Shown: positions 54,571-64,000 of the stretch, in pieces
Layout: each line of letters begins with the position of its first letter
How positions within the stretch are numbered: position 1 is the first letter of the stretch
Assembly: GCF_028401385.1 (NCBI RefSeq)
Contig: NZ_JAQOMR010000001.1
Span: 3,578,501-3,642,500 of the forward strand
Source: Marinicella algicola
GTDB taxonomy: Bacteria; Pseudomonadota; Gammaproteobacteria; Xanthomonadales; Marinicellaceae
DNA length: 64,000 nucleotides
Direction of reading: 5' to 3'
Made by a program: the position numbers and the translations under genes
Notes under the pieces: model-generated
Seen by the model: only the letters and a program-made list of their open reading frames with translations
Told to the model about the DNA's origin: nothing
The model's database searches: none

Positions 54571-54716
54571 TCAACGGCGCACGTTAGCGCCGATGCCTGA
54601 TGGAGGCTCGTCCCCCGCCTCGTCAGACAAAAGGACAAAGGCTCCATCCCCTCTCCGGCCTTTGTCCCAAAAAGCAGCCGCCATGGCCTCCCCCTCCAGG
54701 CCATGGCGGCTTTTTA
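54571..54716 (+). ncRNA. Candidate trans-acting small RNA with three C-rich loops
   Basis: A likely -35 (TTGAAT, 54538) and a weak -10 near 54560 precede the segment. Four hairpins follow: a small GGCGC/GCGCC; 54597-54626 (loop with CCCCC); 54633-54667, a perfect 10-bp stem GGACAAAGGC/GCCTTTGTCC (loop CCCCTCTCC); and the terminator 54677-54710, a perfect 13-bp stem (loop CCCCCTCC) with a T run. Repeated C/U-rich loops that can pair with Shine-Dalgarno sequences characterise several rhizobial sRNA families. From memory, the alpha-r7 family (Smr7C) also lies beside polA, so this may be its homologue. Transcription is inferred. Confidence 0.7.
54677..54716 (+). terminator. Rho-independent terminator of the candidate sRNA
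   Basis: GCCGCCATGGCCT and AGGCCATGGCGGC form a perfect 13-bp stem with an 8-base loop and TTTTTATT after it. It stands between two divergent genes (polA and the dipeptidase), where no protein gene needs a terminator, which is why a transcript starting upstream of it is proposed. Confidence 0.9.
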
Positions 54717-54832
54717 TTGTCCGACATCCGCCTGACGGCCCCCTCATCCTGCAATCGAGTGTTTCAAAGCCCCTCGGCTTGGCCTATGGTCCGCCGAGTT
54801 ATTTCGTGCAAAGCACCGACTGAGGTTTTCCC

Positions 54833-56221
54833 ATGACTGAACTTGAAACGCTGCTGAAACGTGCTGACGACAACCTGCCTTCCAGCCTCGACAAGCTGTT
54901 CGCACTCCTGCGTATTCCCTCGATTTCGACCGATCCGGCCTACAGGGAAAAATGTGCCGACGCCGCCGACTGGCTGGTGGGTGAGTTGAAAACGCTGGGC
55001 TTTTCCGCCACCGCCTATGAGACCAAAGGCCATCCTATGGTAGTCGGCACATCTGAAAATGCGCCGGAAGGCGCCCCGCATGTTCTGTTCTACGGCCATT
55101 ATGACGTTCAGCCCGTCGACCCTCTGGAGCTTTGGGAGAGCGATCCTTTCGCGCCGGAAATCAAGGACGTCGGCAACGGCCGCAAGATCATTACCGGCCG
55201 CGGCACCAGCGATGACAAGGGCCAGTTGATGACCTTCCTGCAGGCCTGCCGTGCCTATCGGGAAGAAAACGCCGAACTGCCGGTCAAGATCACCGTGATG
55301 TTCGAAGGCGAGGAAGAATCAGGCTCGCCCTCGCTTCCCGCCTTCATCGAAGAACACGGCGACCTGATCAAGGCCGATTTCGCGCTCGTCTGCGATACCG
55401 GCATGTGGGATCGCGAGACGCCGGCGATTGCCGCCACGTTGCGCGGCCTTGTCGGGGACGAGGTGGTGATCACCGCCGCCGACCGCGATCTTCATTCCGG
55501 CTTCTTCGGTGGTGCAGCCGCAAACCCGATCCATATCCTCGCCGACATCCTCGCAGGTCTTCATGACGAGACCGGCCGCGTGACGTTGCCGGGCTTTTAT
55601 AACGGTGTCGAAGAGACGCCGGAAGACGTCAAGAAGAGTTGGGAACAGCTTGGCGAAACCGATCAGCGTTTTCTCGGCGAGATCGGGCTTTCCGAGCCTG
55701 CCGGCGAGAAGGGTCGCTCGGTGCTGGAGCTGACGTGGACGCGTCCGACGGCGGAGGTGAACGGCATTACCGGCGGTTACACCGGCGAAGGCTTCAAGAC
55801 CGTGATTGCGGCCAGGGCTTCGGCAAAGGTGTCCTTCCGCCTCGTCGGCACTCAGGATCCGGCGAAAATCCGTGAAAGCTTCCACAATTACGTCAGTTCG
55901 AAAATTCCGGAAGACTGCAGCGTCGAATTTCATCCCCATGGCGGTTCGCCGGCCATCCAACTGGACTACAACGCGCCGTTTTTGAAGAAGGCGCAGGCAG
56001 CCCTTTCCGAGGAATGGCCGAAACCCGCCGTTGTCATCGGCATGGGCGGCTCGATCCCGATTGTCGGCGATTTCCAGAAGAAACTCGGCATGGATTCGCT
56101 GCTCGTCGGCTTCGGTCTCAACGATGACCGTATCCACTCGCCGAACGAGAAATACGAGCTGACCTCTTTCCACAAGGGCATCCGCTCCTGGATCCGCATT
56201 CTCGACGCACTTGCCAAATAA
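54833..56221 (+). CDS. M20 family dipeptidase
   Basis: 462 residues, intact. Zinc peptidase fold: HVLFYGHYDVQPVDPLELW with the first His ligand and following Asp, RGTSDDKGQLMTFL with the bridging Asp, and the general base Glu in MFEGEEESGSPSLP; FALVCDTGMW and a C-terminal SPNEKYELTSFHKGI with His. A dimerisation/lid domain occupies about residues 200-350. It cleaves dipeptides, possibly including beta-Ala or D-amino-acid forms. No signal peptide, so cytoplasmic. Confidence 0.88.
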   Translation: MTELETLLKRADDNLPSSLDKLFALLRIPSISTDPAYREKCADAADWLVGELKTLGFSATAYETKGHPMVVGTSENAPEGAPHVLFYGHYDVQPVDPLELWESDPFAPEIKDVGNGRKIITGRGTSDDKGQLMTFLQACRAYREENAELPVKITVMFEGEEESGSPSLPAFIEEHGDLIKADFALVCDTGMWDRETPAIAATLRGLVGDEVVITAADRDLHSGFFGGAAANPIHILADILAGLHDETGRVTLPGFYNGVEETPEDVKKSWEQLGETDQRFLGEIGLSEPAGEKGRSVLELTWTRPTAEVNGITGGYTGEGFKTVIAARASAKVSFRLVGTQDPAKIRESFHNYVSSKIPEDCSVEFHPHGGSPAIQLDYNAPFLKKAQAALSEEWPKPAVVIGMGGSIPIVGDFQKKLGMDSLLVGFGLNDDRIHSPNEKYELTSFHKGIRSWIRILDALAK

Positions 56222-56366
56222 TGCGCTCAGGGCCGGTGTTCAGCCTGCGTTAATGCTGATTTTGCTCTTTGGCGCAGCGACAGCGCACCGGCCCTCGCCT
56301 TAACAGACCCTTAACGGCAAGCGGCTAATCTGAATTGCGAACACGGAAGGTGAGCAGCTCCACCGC

Positions 56367-58468
56367 ATGGCCGGAAAGAAAAAAGCGCAACAGGACAGAT
56401 CCGTCCCTTCGCGGCCCCTCCGCCGCGAAGCGCAAAACGCCTGCGAAGCGGAAGTCGCGCGGCAACACAAGGCGCGCCCGCTCCTCCGGACGCGGCTTTT
56501 TGATGCGGTCCTTCCGCTTTGTCGTCTATTGGGGTTTTGTCGCCGCCATATGGGGCGCTGTCGTCGTCGCCGGCATTGTCATCTATTACGGTGCCAAACT
56601 GCCCCCGTCGATGAATGGGCCGTGCCGAACCGTGCGCCCAACGTCAAGATTGTCGCCATCGACGGTTCGCTGATCGCCAACCGCGGCGCGACCGGCGGAG
56701 AAGCGCTTTCGATCGATGAAATGTCGCCCTTCATCCCAATGGCGGTCGTCGCCATCGAGGACCGGCGTTTTTATTCTCACTTCGGGGTTGATCCGATCGG
56801 CATCACCCGTGCGATGATGACCAATATCACCCGTGGCAGCATGGTGCAGGGCGGTTCAACGCTGACCCAGCAGCTGGCCAAGAATGTGCTACTCTCCCAC
56901 GCCCGAACTCTGGAGCGCAAGGTCCAGGAAGCGCTGATGGCGCTATGGCTGGAGCGTAAATACTCCAAGGACCAGATCCTTGCGATGTATCTGAACCGCG
57001 TTTACTTCGGCTCCGGCGCCTATGGGGTGGAAGCCGCATCCCGGCGTTATTTCAACAAATCCGCCCGTGACGTGACGCTCGGCGAAGCGGCCCTCCTGGC
57101 CGGCCTGCTGAAGGCGCCGTCACGGCTTTCGCCCGCCCGCGACCCGGAAGCCGCGGAAGAACGCGCGCAAGTGGTGCTTGCCGCCATGCACGATCAGAAC
57201 ATGATCGATGACAGCGACATGGCGACCGCGATGGCGCGTGAACCAACGCGCGCGCCGAGCTACTGGTCGGGTGCCGAACATTATGTCGCCGACATGGTCA
57301 TGGGCCGCCTGGGTCCGATTGTCGGCAAAATCACCACCGACATCGTCGTTCACACCACCATCGACCCCGGCCTTGAGCGCGATGCCGAGGACAGCCTGCA
57401 GGATGTGCTCGCTGCCAATGGCGAGAAGGATCGTGTCGAACAGGGCGCGCTGGTGGCCGTGGATGCAACGGGCGCAGTGCGGGCGCTTGTCGGTGGACGG
57501 GAATATTCAAAAGCCAGTTCAACCGCGCTGTCACCGCCAAACGCCAGCCGGGATCGGCTTTCAAGCCATTCGTTTATGCGGCCGCACTGGAAATCGGCGA
57601 CCGGCCGAGCTCGGTCCGCAATGATGCGCCGATTACCATCGATAACTGGACGCCGGAAAACTACGAAAAGACCTATTCCGGGCCGATGACACTGACAACG
57701 GCGCTGGCCCATTCGGTCAATACGATCGCCGCGCAACTGGTGATGGAGGCAAGCCCCGGTCAGGTCGTCAGCCTCGCCCACCGGCTCGGCATCACCTCGG
57801 ATATCACCGCCAATGCCTCGCTCGCACTGGGTACGTCGGAAGTCTCTCTCATCGAACTGACCGGCGCCTACACCGCCTTCATGAATGGCGGCTTCAAGGC
57901 GGCGCCCTATGTCATCGAGCGTGTCGAGTCGACCGGCGGACAGACGCTCTATCAGGCAGACCATGCTGGCCAGCCCCGTGTGCTCTCGCCGCAGATCGCC
58001 GCCAATATGAACGGCATGCTGATGCGGGTGGTGACCGAAGGCACGGGCAGTGCGGCGCAAATCCCCGGCTGGCAGGTGGCTGGCAAAACCGGCACGACGC
58101 AATCCTCACGCGATGCGCTATTTGTCGGCTTTACCGCCAACCTGACCACCGGCGTATGGGTCGGCAATGACGACAATTCGCCGATGCGCAATGTCACCGG
58201 CGGCAAGTTACCGGCGAAGATCTGGCACGATTTCATGGCCGAGGCCCATCATGGCCTCAAGCCGCAACCGCTCTACGGCGGCGGTCGGCTGATAGACCCG
58301 AAGCCGCGAGGCGCAACGGCGCCCGATGATGGCAGCCCGAAGACGCTGGTCGAACTGCTCGGGCGACTCGGCGAAGACGGAAACGCCGCCCCGCCCGCCG
58401 ATGTCGGCGAGGCCCAGCAGGAAGAGCGCAAGCGCCGCACAATCATGCAAATTCTCGGCGGCGGATAG
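56367..58468 (+). CDS. Class A penicillin-binding protein (PBP1-type), about three frameshifts
   Basis: About 701 residues. The basic N-terminal tail (MAGKKKAQQ) changes frame near the A6 run at 56379-56384, then RSFRFVVYWGFVAAIWGAVV is the membrane anchor. A C5 run at 56602-56606 is one short (restores LPPVDEWAVPNRAPN). The glycosyltransferase domain shows VAIEDRRFYSHFGVD and GGSTLTQQLAKN. The A4 run at 57509-57512 is one short and restores SKSQFNRAV with the catalytic GSAFKPF. The last motif is KTGTTQSSRDALFVG. It polymerises and cross-links peptidoglycan. Confidence 0.88.
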
Positions 58469-58536
58469 GACGATATGAAGTGGCTCGGCTTGTTTGAACA
58501 GGCTGTTTCTCGCCCTTAGGTGGTGTCTGGCCTCAT

Positions 58537-58746
58537 TTATGCTGCTTGCTGCATTTCTGGCAGTGGAGTGAAGCAAGCATGTCGCTGCCACAGCTGATGC
58601 CAACAGCCCGCGACTGACGTGAAATGATAGAGCCGGTTGATTATCGCTTTCCGCGGAGCAACCCTGGAAAACTGAAGTGTGGTAACGCCAGTCTCCCAGA
58701 GCCGCTCCGACTGGACAAGCTTTTGAAAGCTCACATCCAGTTGCAC
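58537..58746 (-). CDS. Unrecognised small ORF beside the autotransporter-like gene
   Basis: 69 residues from a GTG at 58746 (QLDVSFQKLVQSERLWETG onward), ending with a His/Cys/Trp-rich part. It begins 3 bases after the upstream gene's stop. The cysteines, tryptophans and lack of strong codon bias resemble a remnant of mobile DNA more than a typical chromosomal gene. No family is recognised and no clear ribosome site is seen. It may be non-coding. Confidence 0.2.
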   Translation of the reverse strand: MQLDVSFQKLVQSERLWETGVTTLQFSRVAPRKAIINRLYHFTSVAGCWHQLWQRHACFTPLPEMQQAA

Positions 58747-58748
58747 GA

Positions 58749-61162
58749 TCAGTCTGCAGCTACCGGCATCAGATAATAACCTGGTGAATCACCCCCATTG
58801 GTCGGGGCAACAAACCTGACTTCATATATTGTGTCTCCGTAGGTGGTCGAGCCTGTGAAGGCATCGGGCGGAGAATCCGCCGGAGCTTCCACCAGCAGGA
58901 AGCCATATTTTGTCCCCCGGAGTTCCCGACGGATTGGCAGAGATGGTGGTATGTCCACTGATCTGACCGTTGATGGACATCTTGTCGTTGTGACCGTTTG
59001 AAAGGTCTATGTCCACCAACAACGTGGCCCCATTACCGGTAAAATCCCCGTCAACGTTGATCATATCCCCGATGACATCGTCGGCCATGCCGAGGAATTA
59101 TTGCCGATATCAAGATTGCCCTGAATGTTCAGCGGGCCGGTTCCATCGACCTCAAGCAATGAAGTCTTGGTGTCGCTGGAGGGCATGGCAATATTGGCAA
59201 CAAGGCTCGTCGCTACAGTGCTATCATTTCCCGTTGACACGAAGACCATGGATTCGTTGATGGTGAGTTGGCCACTGCCGTTTTGATCGCCGGTTGTTCC
59301 ATCCAGCACCAGCGAGCCATCAAACTCCAGAATAGACTGGTCGATATCGAGAACTTCCCAGTTCTTGAATGTGTCGGTGGCAATGATGCCGCGTTCAAGG
59401 TTTTCGATCGAAAATACATCACGGTCCTGATCTGACTGGCTGCCATTATTGGTCTCACCACCATCGAAATCGGCAAGTTCTTCAGGCTCGGTTCCGAAAA
59501 CCTCGCCATCGACCTGTACAGTGTCATTTCCTGCGTTGCCGTAAAATGCGCCGTTTAACAGCCCCCGTTAAGGACGACGTTGATCGTGCCTGGTCCATCG
59601 ATAATATCGCCAGTGGCGCTTCCTGCAACTTCGAAACTGGTGATCGTTCCGGGATCGGTATTTTGGTTGAGAAACACGCCTTTGATACCGCTGACGATCA
59701 TGTCCGAGCCGATTGTGACGTCAATTTTCATCGGCCCATTTGGTGAAAGGTCGTCCTCTGGAAGTATTTTAATTGCTGTTCCGTCTACTGCAAGAATTAT
59801 ACCTGCGGTCAACTGGAAGTCATAAAAGCCATCTGCTGAAGTCGTGGCTTGAATGACGTCGCTGTTCGACGAATACATCTCGATTGTGCCGCCGCTCATG
59901 TTGAAACTGGCGTCGACTTCCTGGTCCTTGACATTCAGCCCCACGGCCGTTGCGCCTGTGGCATTGCTATAACTTAGGATGTTCCCGTCAGACATGGAGA
60001 CATCAACCTGGTATGGCTGCCCAGGATCGGCGATATACTCCATATAGAGGCCAACGCCGTCCTCTCCGGTGATCGTGATGTCGGTTCCACCCAATTCGAC
60101 AGCCGCAATCGTCTCGTAACCACCTTGATTGAAAAGAACCACGCCGCGCCCGTTTTTACCATAGGTCGCAATACCTCCTCCCAACAACTTGACGTCGGCC
60201 TGATTGCCATCAATTTCAACATTGATCGGAGCATCATAGGTTTCACCCGGTGCCATAGAGAGGCCGCCGGCTTTGAGTTCGAAATAGCTTTCAGTGCCGG
60301 TCAGCAAAACTTGTCCGTGAATGTCTGCCTTGTCAGTATCTTCATTGATGACGATTGAAGCAGAGCCGGGATAAGCATTGACATAGGCCGTCATGGCGAC
60401 ATCTGTGTCCTTTATCGTACCTCCCGTAAAGATAATCTCAGCGTTTGCATTGGGAGACACTCCGTGCGCCACCAGACCGGTAAATTCCGTTTTGGGGTCA
60501 TTGTCAGCTGTCCCGCTGATCGTCCCCGAATTCATGACAATTTTTGAGTTGCCCGTTCCCCGATTGATTGCATTCACAGCGATGCCGGGCGTTATCTGGT
60601 CTATGGTTGCACCTTCAATTTGCACGATTGCGTCGCCCGTGCCTCTTTGAAGGGCTTTGACGGCCACGGCAGAGCTCGGATTGCTGACCCATGCCCCTTC
60701 CAGCAAGTTGATTGTTGCATTGCCTTCTCCTTCTACCGTCGCGGAGAGTATGCCAGTAACGCCCGGTGTGGCGCTGTTGCTCGAAGGATAAAGGCCTATA
60801 CCAGCATCGTTTTTGGGTGAGAATACGCGGATTTCACCGGTGATTGTTTTGTATAGAGGTGTGTTTAGGACTGCTGTTTCGACCTCGTTTTCCATTGAGC
60901 CGATAGTGATAACGCCGTCAACCGTCATGTCCGAATTCTCGAGAACAACAAGTCCACCTGCCGGATAGCTTATGTTTCCGTAGCTGTTAGCGGTGCAATT
61001 AACGATGGGATATGAAGATGGGCCGCATTCATTTTCGGCATGAGCTTTCATTGCAGACAGACTGCTGACCGTAAGCGCAATCACAGCAACTGATGCGGAG
61101 TTTCGCAACAAAGCTAATGATGGCAGCATGCCATTTCTTACATTTCTATTTAAAATTGTCAT
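58749..61162 (-). CDS. Secreted autotransporter-like beta-helix protein without a barrel, three frame breaks
   Basis: About 804 residues. The start at 61162 has GGGAGAGG upstream; an extended signal region ends SLSAMKAHAENE. The body is Gly/Asn/Thr/Asp-rich with repeated short strands (ATVEGEGNATINLLEGAW, MNSGTISGTADNDP, SFNMSGGTIEMYSSNSD), the look of an autotransporter passenger. The frame breaks at 59562-59566, 59090-59091 and near 58914. The end (KYGFLLVEAPADSPP, IYEVRFVAPTNGG, YYLMPVAAD) resembles the segment just before a beta-barrel, but no barrel follows. Lower GC and flanking mobile remnants suggest transfer and truncation. Confidence 0.65.
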
Positions 61163-61310
61163 TTTATCACCTCTCCCTTTGAAGGAGAGATTGAACTAAA
61201 ATATATCATATATCAATATTACGTGATAATATCACAATTTATTCATAAGTAAAATTTTACATTTTTGATTTATAGTTTTCAATTCATATAAATATATTTT
61301 ATTTTGGAAA
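61163..61310. promoter_or_regulatory. AT-rich upstream region of the autotransporter-like gene
   Basis: About 120 bases (61190-61310) are strikingly AT-rich, with TATATCATATATC and TGATAATATCA. This contrasts with the GC-rich genome and fits an acquired promoter, probably silenced or bent by nucleoid proteins. No single promoter can be fixed. Confidence 0.55.
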
Positions 61311-61360
61311 AATTATTGCGGCACGAAATAGCAAGGCGGCGGATCTGCTCGGCTTGCCTT

Positions 61361-61503
61361 AGTGTCTGTCCAAGAATAGAGAGAACGCTGGAATTCCGGA
61401 GACCGCCATCCTCGATCGATCCTGAAACCACAGTTTACGGCGCGGTTTTATTGCATCGACACACTGTGAATTTCCGACTCCGTTGAATTTTTGGACAGAC
61501 ACT
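61361..61503. mobile_element. 143-bp inverted-repeat element (MITE-like or IS remnant)
   Basis: The left end AGTGTCTGTCCAAGAAT and right end ATTTTTGGACAGACACT are 17-bp terminal inverted repeats with one mismatch. The interior (about 109 bases) has no convincing gene. No clear target duplication flanks it. Its size and ends fit a miniature element mobilised by a related transposase, or the fused ends of a deleted IS. Confidence 0.6.
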
Positions 61504-61509
61504 CAGAGT

Positions 61510-61807
61510 CGTCTCTGATTGGGGTCGTTGTGGTCAAGGTGCCTCTGCACTTTTTCTGGGACCGTTCCGCGGGCTACTCGCTTCTCTTCGCGGTCGGCGC
61601 ACCGACGCGTTGTTCGGGGCCGCCGCATGATGGGGGTCAGGAGAGCGAAGCGTCTCAATCTGTTTCACGACCTTGCAAACCTTGGTTCGGCAGGTTCGGG
61701 GCTCTCAACGAGATCGCCTCGCACATTGTCCCCACGGAACGATCCGGGCACCGCCCTTTCGGGCGAAAGCTTTGTCCGTGTTGCCTGCTCCTTTGATCTG
61801 CCGCGGG
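61510..61807. mobile_element. Probable non-coding tail of an IS110-family remnant
   Basis: The roughly 300 bases beyond the transposase stop hold no gene with a family look. They lie between the inverted-repeat element and the IS110 transposase fragment, where the 3' end of such an IS would be. The exact boundary cannot be set, as IS110 elements lack long inverted repeats. Confidence 0.4.
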
Positions 61808-61921
61808 TCACGCCTCCAGTGCGGCAGGCTGCTTTCCAAAGCGGAAGTCGGTTGCATCAACCCACATGCGATACAGGATGACCGCCAGTTTGCGGGCCAT
61901 CGCCACGCGGGCCCGCGCCAT
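61808..61921 (-). pseudogene. C-terminal fragment of an IS110-family transposase
   Basis: 37 residues: MARARVAMARKLAVILYRMW followed by VDATDFRFGKQPAALEA and a stop. The ARKLAVILxRMWVD block and an F-R-F end are the typical C-terminus of IS110-family DEDD transposases. Bases upstream to 62225 do not continue the transposase in any frame, so the element is truncated. Confidence 0.75.
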
Positions 61922-62225
61922 CCTTGAGTGCTGCGCTATCGATAGCCGCGTTGAGCTCGTTTCCAACTTCCTGGAACCGCCAATCCACCCTCAGTCCATA
62001 ACCAGCAAGAACGTACCGTTTGACGGCAACGACAGCGGCGGAAGAAGTCGAGCGAAGATGGCTACGTTTTTGCAGCCGATGATGGTGGCGGCATAGTTGA
62101 GGCTGAATTCCACTTAACGAAACGCCCGAAACGGTTCCGACAAACCGAGCCAGCTCTCTCCGGCCAGATTCAGCCAAGTGGTACACTTTCCCGCCAGCGT
62201 TGACATACTGCAGGTCATTTCGGTG
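61922..62225. other. Intergenic stretch with no recognised gene
   Basis: About 300 bases between the transposase fragment and the TRAP permease stop. Open frames exist on the minus strand but show no family features, so it is probably decayed mobile DNA. No terminator hairpin is obvious for the TRAP gene. Confidence 0.4.
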
Positions 62226-64000
62226 TCAAAACAACATATTAGGCAGCCAAAGCACCATTTCCGGCCATGCGATCAGTAGCCCGACAAAGCCCAGCATCAA
62301 TAGAACGAAGGGTGTTGCACCGCGAATAACATCCATGATCGATCCGCTCTCGCGCACACCTTGAACGATATAAAGGTTCATGCCGATCGGCGGTGTAATC
62401 AGGCCAATCTCCATCATCAGGACAAGGAACACGCCGAACCACACCGGATCGATTCCCATATGCGCGATCAACGGGAATACGACCGGCAGGGTGGCAATCA
62501 TCATCGAAAGTGTTTCCATGAAGCAGCCAAGAACCAGATAAAAGACGACGAGAAGCAGAATAATTTCAAGCGGCGTGGCGCCGAATTGCGAAACGAAGGC
62601 GGTCAGCGCCTGGGGAATACCGAGCATCCCGACCACAAAGTTCAGGAACAGCGCGCCAACCATGATCAGCAGGATCATCGCTGATGTGCGAACCGTCGAA
62701 ATCATAGCCTGATGCAGAAGTGCGAATGTGAGGCGACGTTTGGCAATGGCAACGACAAGCGAGCATACGACGCCGATGGCGGCTGATTCAGTCGGCGTGG
62801 CCCAGCCGAGATAAATGCTGCCCATAACCACGATAAAGATAACAAGCGGTGGCAGAATATCCAAAAGGCTCATCAGCTTATCGCGCAACGGCCGGGCTGG
62901 CAGAGCCGGGCCAGCCAGCCCGGGATTGAGTACGCAAAGAACGATGATCAGTGCCATGAAGCAGGCCGTCAGCAAAAAGCCGGGCACCAGACCGGCCGCA
63001 AACAGTTGCCCAATCGAGGTGTTGGTCATTGAACCGTAGATGATCATGTTGATCGAGGGCGGGATCAGGATGCCGAGCGTTGCGCCGGCTGCGATTGTCC
63101 CGGTTGTGAGGCGCTCATCGTAGTGTCGCTCTTTCAAGATCGGCAAAGCGACGGTTCCGATTGTCGCTGCTGTTGCCACAGATGAACCTGAAACAGCTGA
63201 AAAGATGGTGCTGACACCAATATTCGAATGCAACAAACCACCCGGCAATCGACGCATCCAGTCAGAAAGGCTCCGATAAAGCGCGTCGGCAACGCCTGAA
63301 CGCACCAGTATTTCACCAAGAAACACAAAGAGCGGTATGGCGGTGAGGAGAAAGTCGTTCTGGCCGCTCCACATCTGATTGCCGAAGCCCATCAGTGTTG
63401 GCCAGCCCAGGTAAACGAAAGCGCCCAGAAAAGCGGTGCCGAAAAGGGCAACGGCAACAGGCAGCCCTGCCAGCATCAGCCCCAGCATGATCAAAAAGCC
63501 GACCCCTGCTTCATAGACCCCAATCATGATTCCCCCCTTCGGATCGTCATAGCTATCAAAGGTCTCTTCTTCGATGATGTCCTCAAGGCTTTTGCAGCCA
63601 TAGAAAATATTGAGGCGCGCCCGATCCCGCAGCATTAGCCAGCTCGCATGCAACGCCACGCATGACGAACAAATGGCGAAAAAGGCGAGGCCGCAAACCC
63701 AGACCAGTTGCGGGCGCCACAAGCGAGTCATCAGAGGTGTGCCGGAGAGCGATTTGTACTGAATGCTTTCCATCATGGCACCGTAGCCGCGCCAGACAAT
63801 GAATATTGCCATCAGCGCCACACACCAGCACGCAAAAAGGTTCAAGAACGCCTGAGTGCCTGTCCCGACGCGCTCAAGCACGATTTCCACACGGGTGTGT
63901 GCGCGCTCCAGCAAGGCAAAGGAAAATCCAAATGATGCAACGACCGCCAGTGTGTAGCCACCATATTCGTCAGCGCCTTGAAGAGAAACGTTGAACACGT
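62226..64000 (-). CDS. TRAP transporter permease, apparent DctQ-DctM fusion, partial at the window edge
   Basis: At least 590 residues, running off the right edge. Residues 1-150 are a four-helix DctQ domain (EYGGYTLAVVASFGFSFALL, then an ERAHTRVEI block). From MIGVYEAGVGFLIMLGLMLA onward is a full DctM domain with TAIPLFVFLGEILVRSG, SGSSVATAATIGTVALP and ITPPIGMNLYIVQG. It imports organic acids with Na+ or H+. The junction (EETFDSYDDPKGG then MIGVY) contains a C6 run at 63532-63537; one base more or less would split it into two overlapping genes, the more common arrangement. The substrate is unknown. Confidence 0.85.
   Translation of the reverse strand, partial: VFNVSLQGADEYGGYTLAVVASFGFSFALLERAHTRVEIVLERVGTGTQAFLNLFACWCVALMAIFIVWRGYGAMMESIQYKSLSGTPLMTRLWRPQLVWVCGLAFFAICSSCVALHASWLMLRDRARLNIFYGCKSLEDIIEEETFDSYDDPKGGIMIGVYEAGVGFLIMLGLMLAGLPVAVALFGTAFLGAFVYLGWPTLMGFGNQMWSGQNDFLLTAIPLFVFLGEILVRSGVADALYRSLSDWMRRLPGGLLHSNIGVSTIFSAVSGSSVATAATIGTVALPILKERHYDERLTTGTIAAGATLGILIPPSINMIIYGSMTNTSIGQLFAAGLVPGFLLTACFMALIIVLCVLNPGLAGPALPARPLRDKLMSLLDILPPLVIFIVVMGSIYLGWATPTESAAIGVVCSLVVAIAKRRLTFALLHQAMISTVRTSAMILLIMVGALFLNFVVGMLGIPQALTAFVSQFGATPLEIILLLVVFYLVLGCFMETLSMMIATLPVVFPLIAHMGIDPVWFGVFLVLMMEIGLITPPIGMNLYIVQGVRESGSIMDVIRGATPFVLLMLGFVGLLIAWPEMVLWLPNMLF

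Noticed and set aside
56335..58468. Treating the PBP gene as a real pseudogene
   Set aside because: All catalytic motifs survive and each break fits a one- or two-base homopolymer loss, as elsewhere in the window.

Overview
The window looks like chromosomal DNA of an alphaproteobacterium of the order Hyphomicrobiales (Rhizobiales), probably near Rhizobiaceae or Martelella/Hoeflea-like bacteria. The evidence is high GC with strong third-position GC, and characteristic neighbourhoods: lysC-ptsP-prfA-prmC followed by a DUF4167 gene, cmk-rpsA, purEK, a GbsR-type regulator heading cydDC-cydABX, and yejABEF. The species call is inference. No tRNA, rRNA or CRISPR array was seen.

A feature that colours the whole annotation is that about 42 reading-frame breaks fall in about 29 otherwise well-conserved genes, including essential ones (prfA, lysC, polA, pyrC). 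Nearly all are explained by one base missing from a short homopolymer. They are most simply consensus sequencing errors, so broken genes are reported as single CDSs with the break noted, not as pseudogenes.

Layout: 1-3.9 kb is a carbohydrate locus (end of a possible heparinase-type gene, a discoidin-like protein, a GntR regulator, a DUF2264 protein). 4-7.7 kb holds pyrC, pxpA, a SqrR/BigR-like ArsR regulator and an MFS transporter. 7.8-15.1 kb is the cytochrome bd module (GbsR-type regulator, cydD, cydC, cydA, cydB, cydX) with a candidate FNR/FixK site in front and a strong terminator behind. 15-28 kb is mostly minus-strand housekeeping: a TPR protein, L36, purEK, rpsA, cmk, DUF4167, prmC, prfA, ptsP, lysC. 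28-33.2 kb is a vitamin B12 uptake operon (btuB-F-C-D order) behind a cobalamin riboswitch. 33-36 kb holds pncB, two paralogous small membrane proteins and a GhrA-like dehydrogenase. 36-43 kb is yejABEF peptide uptake, divergent from a MepA-type murein endopeptidase. 43.5-48 kb holds glk, a TetR regulator and SDR enzyme sharing an operator-like site, dapB and gpmA. 48-51 kb is a phosphonate cluster (fosX, DUF1045 protein, phnM, phnN). Then come an SMR exporter, polA, a candidate small RNA, an M20 dipeptidase and a class A PBP.

From about 58.5 to 62.2 kb the character changes to an acquired island: an AT-rich region with a passenger-only autotransporter-like gene, a 143-bp inverted-repeat element and an IS110-family remnant. 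A TRAP transporter permease gene runs off the right edge.

Most novel to my eye: (1) a candidate trans-acting sRNA at 54571-54716 with three hairpins that each expose a C-rich, anti-Shine-Dalgarno-like loop; (2) the autotransporter-like passenger protein lacking a barrel; (3) the TetR/SDR pair with matching operators; (4) the ArsR regulator whose two cysteines match SqrR spacing. I saw no multi-gene defence system or other wholly new gene system.
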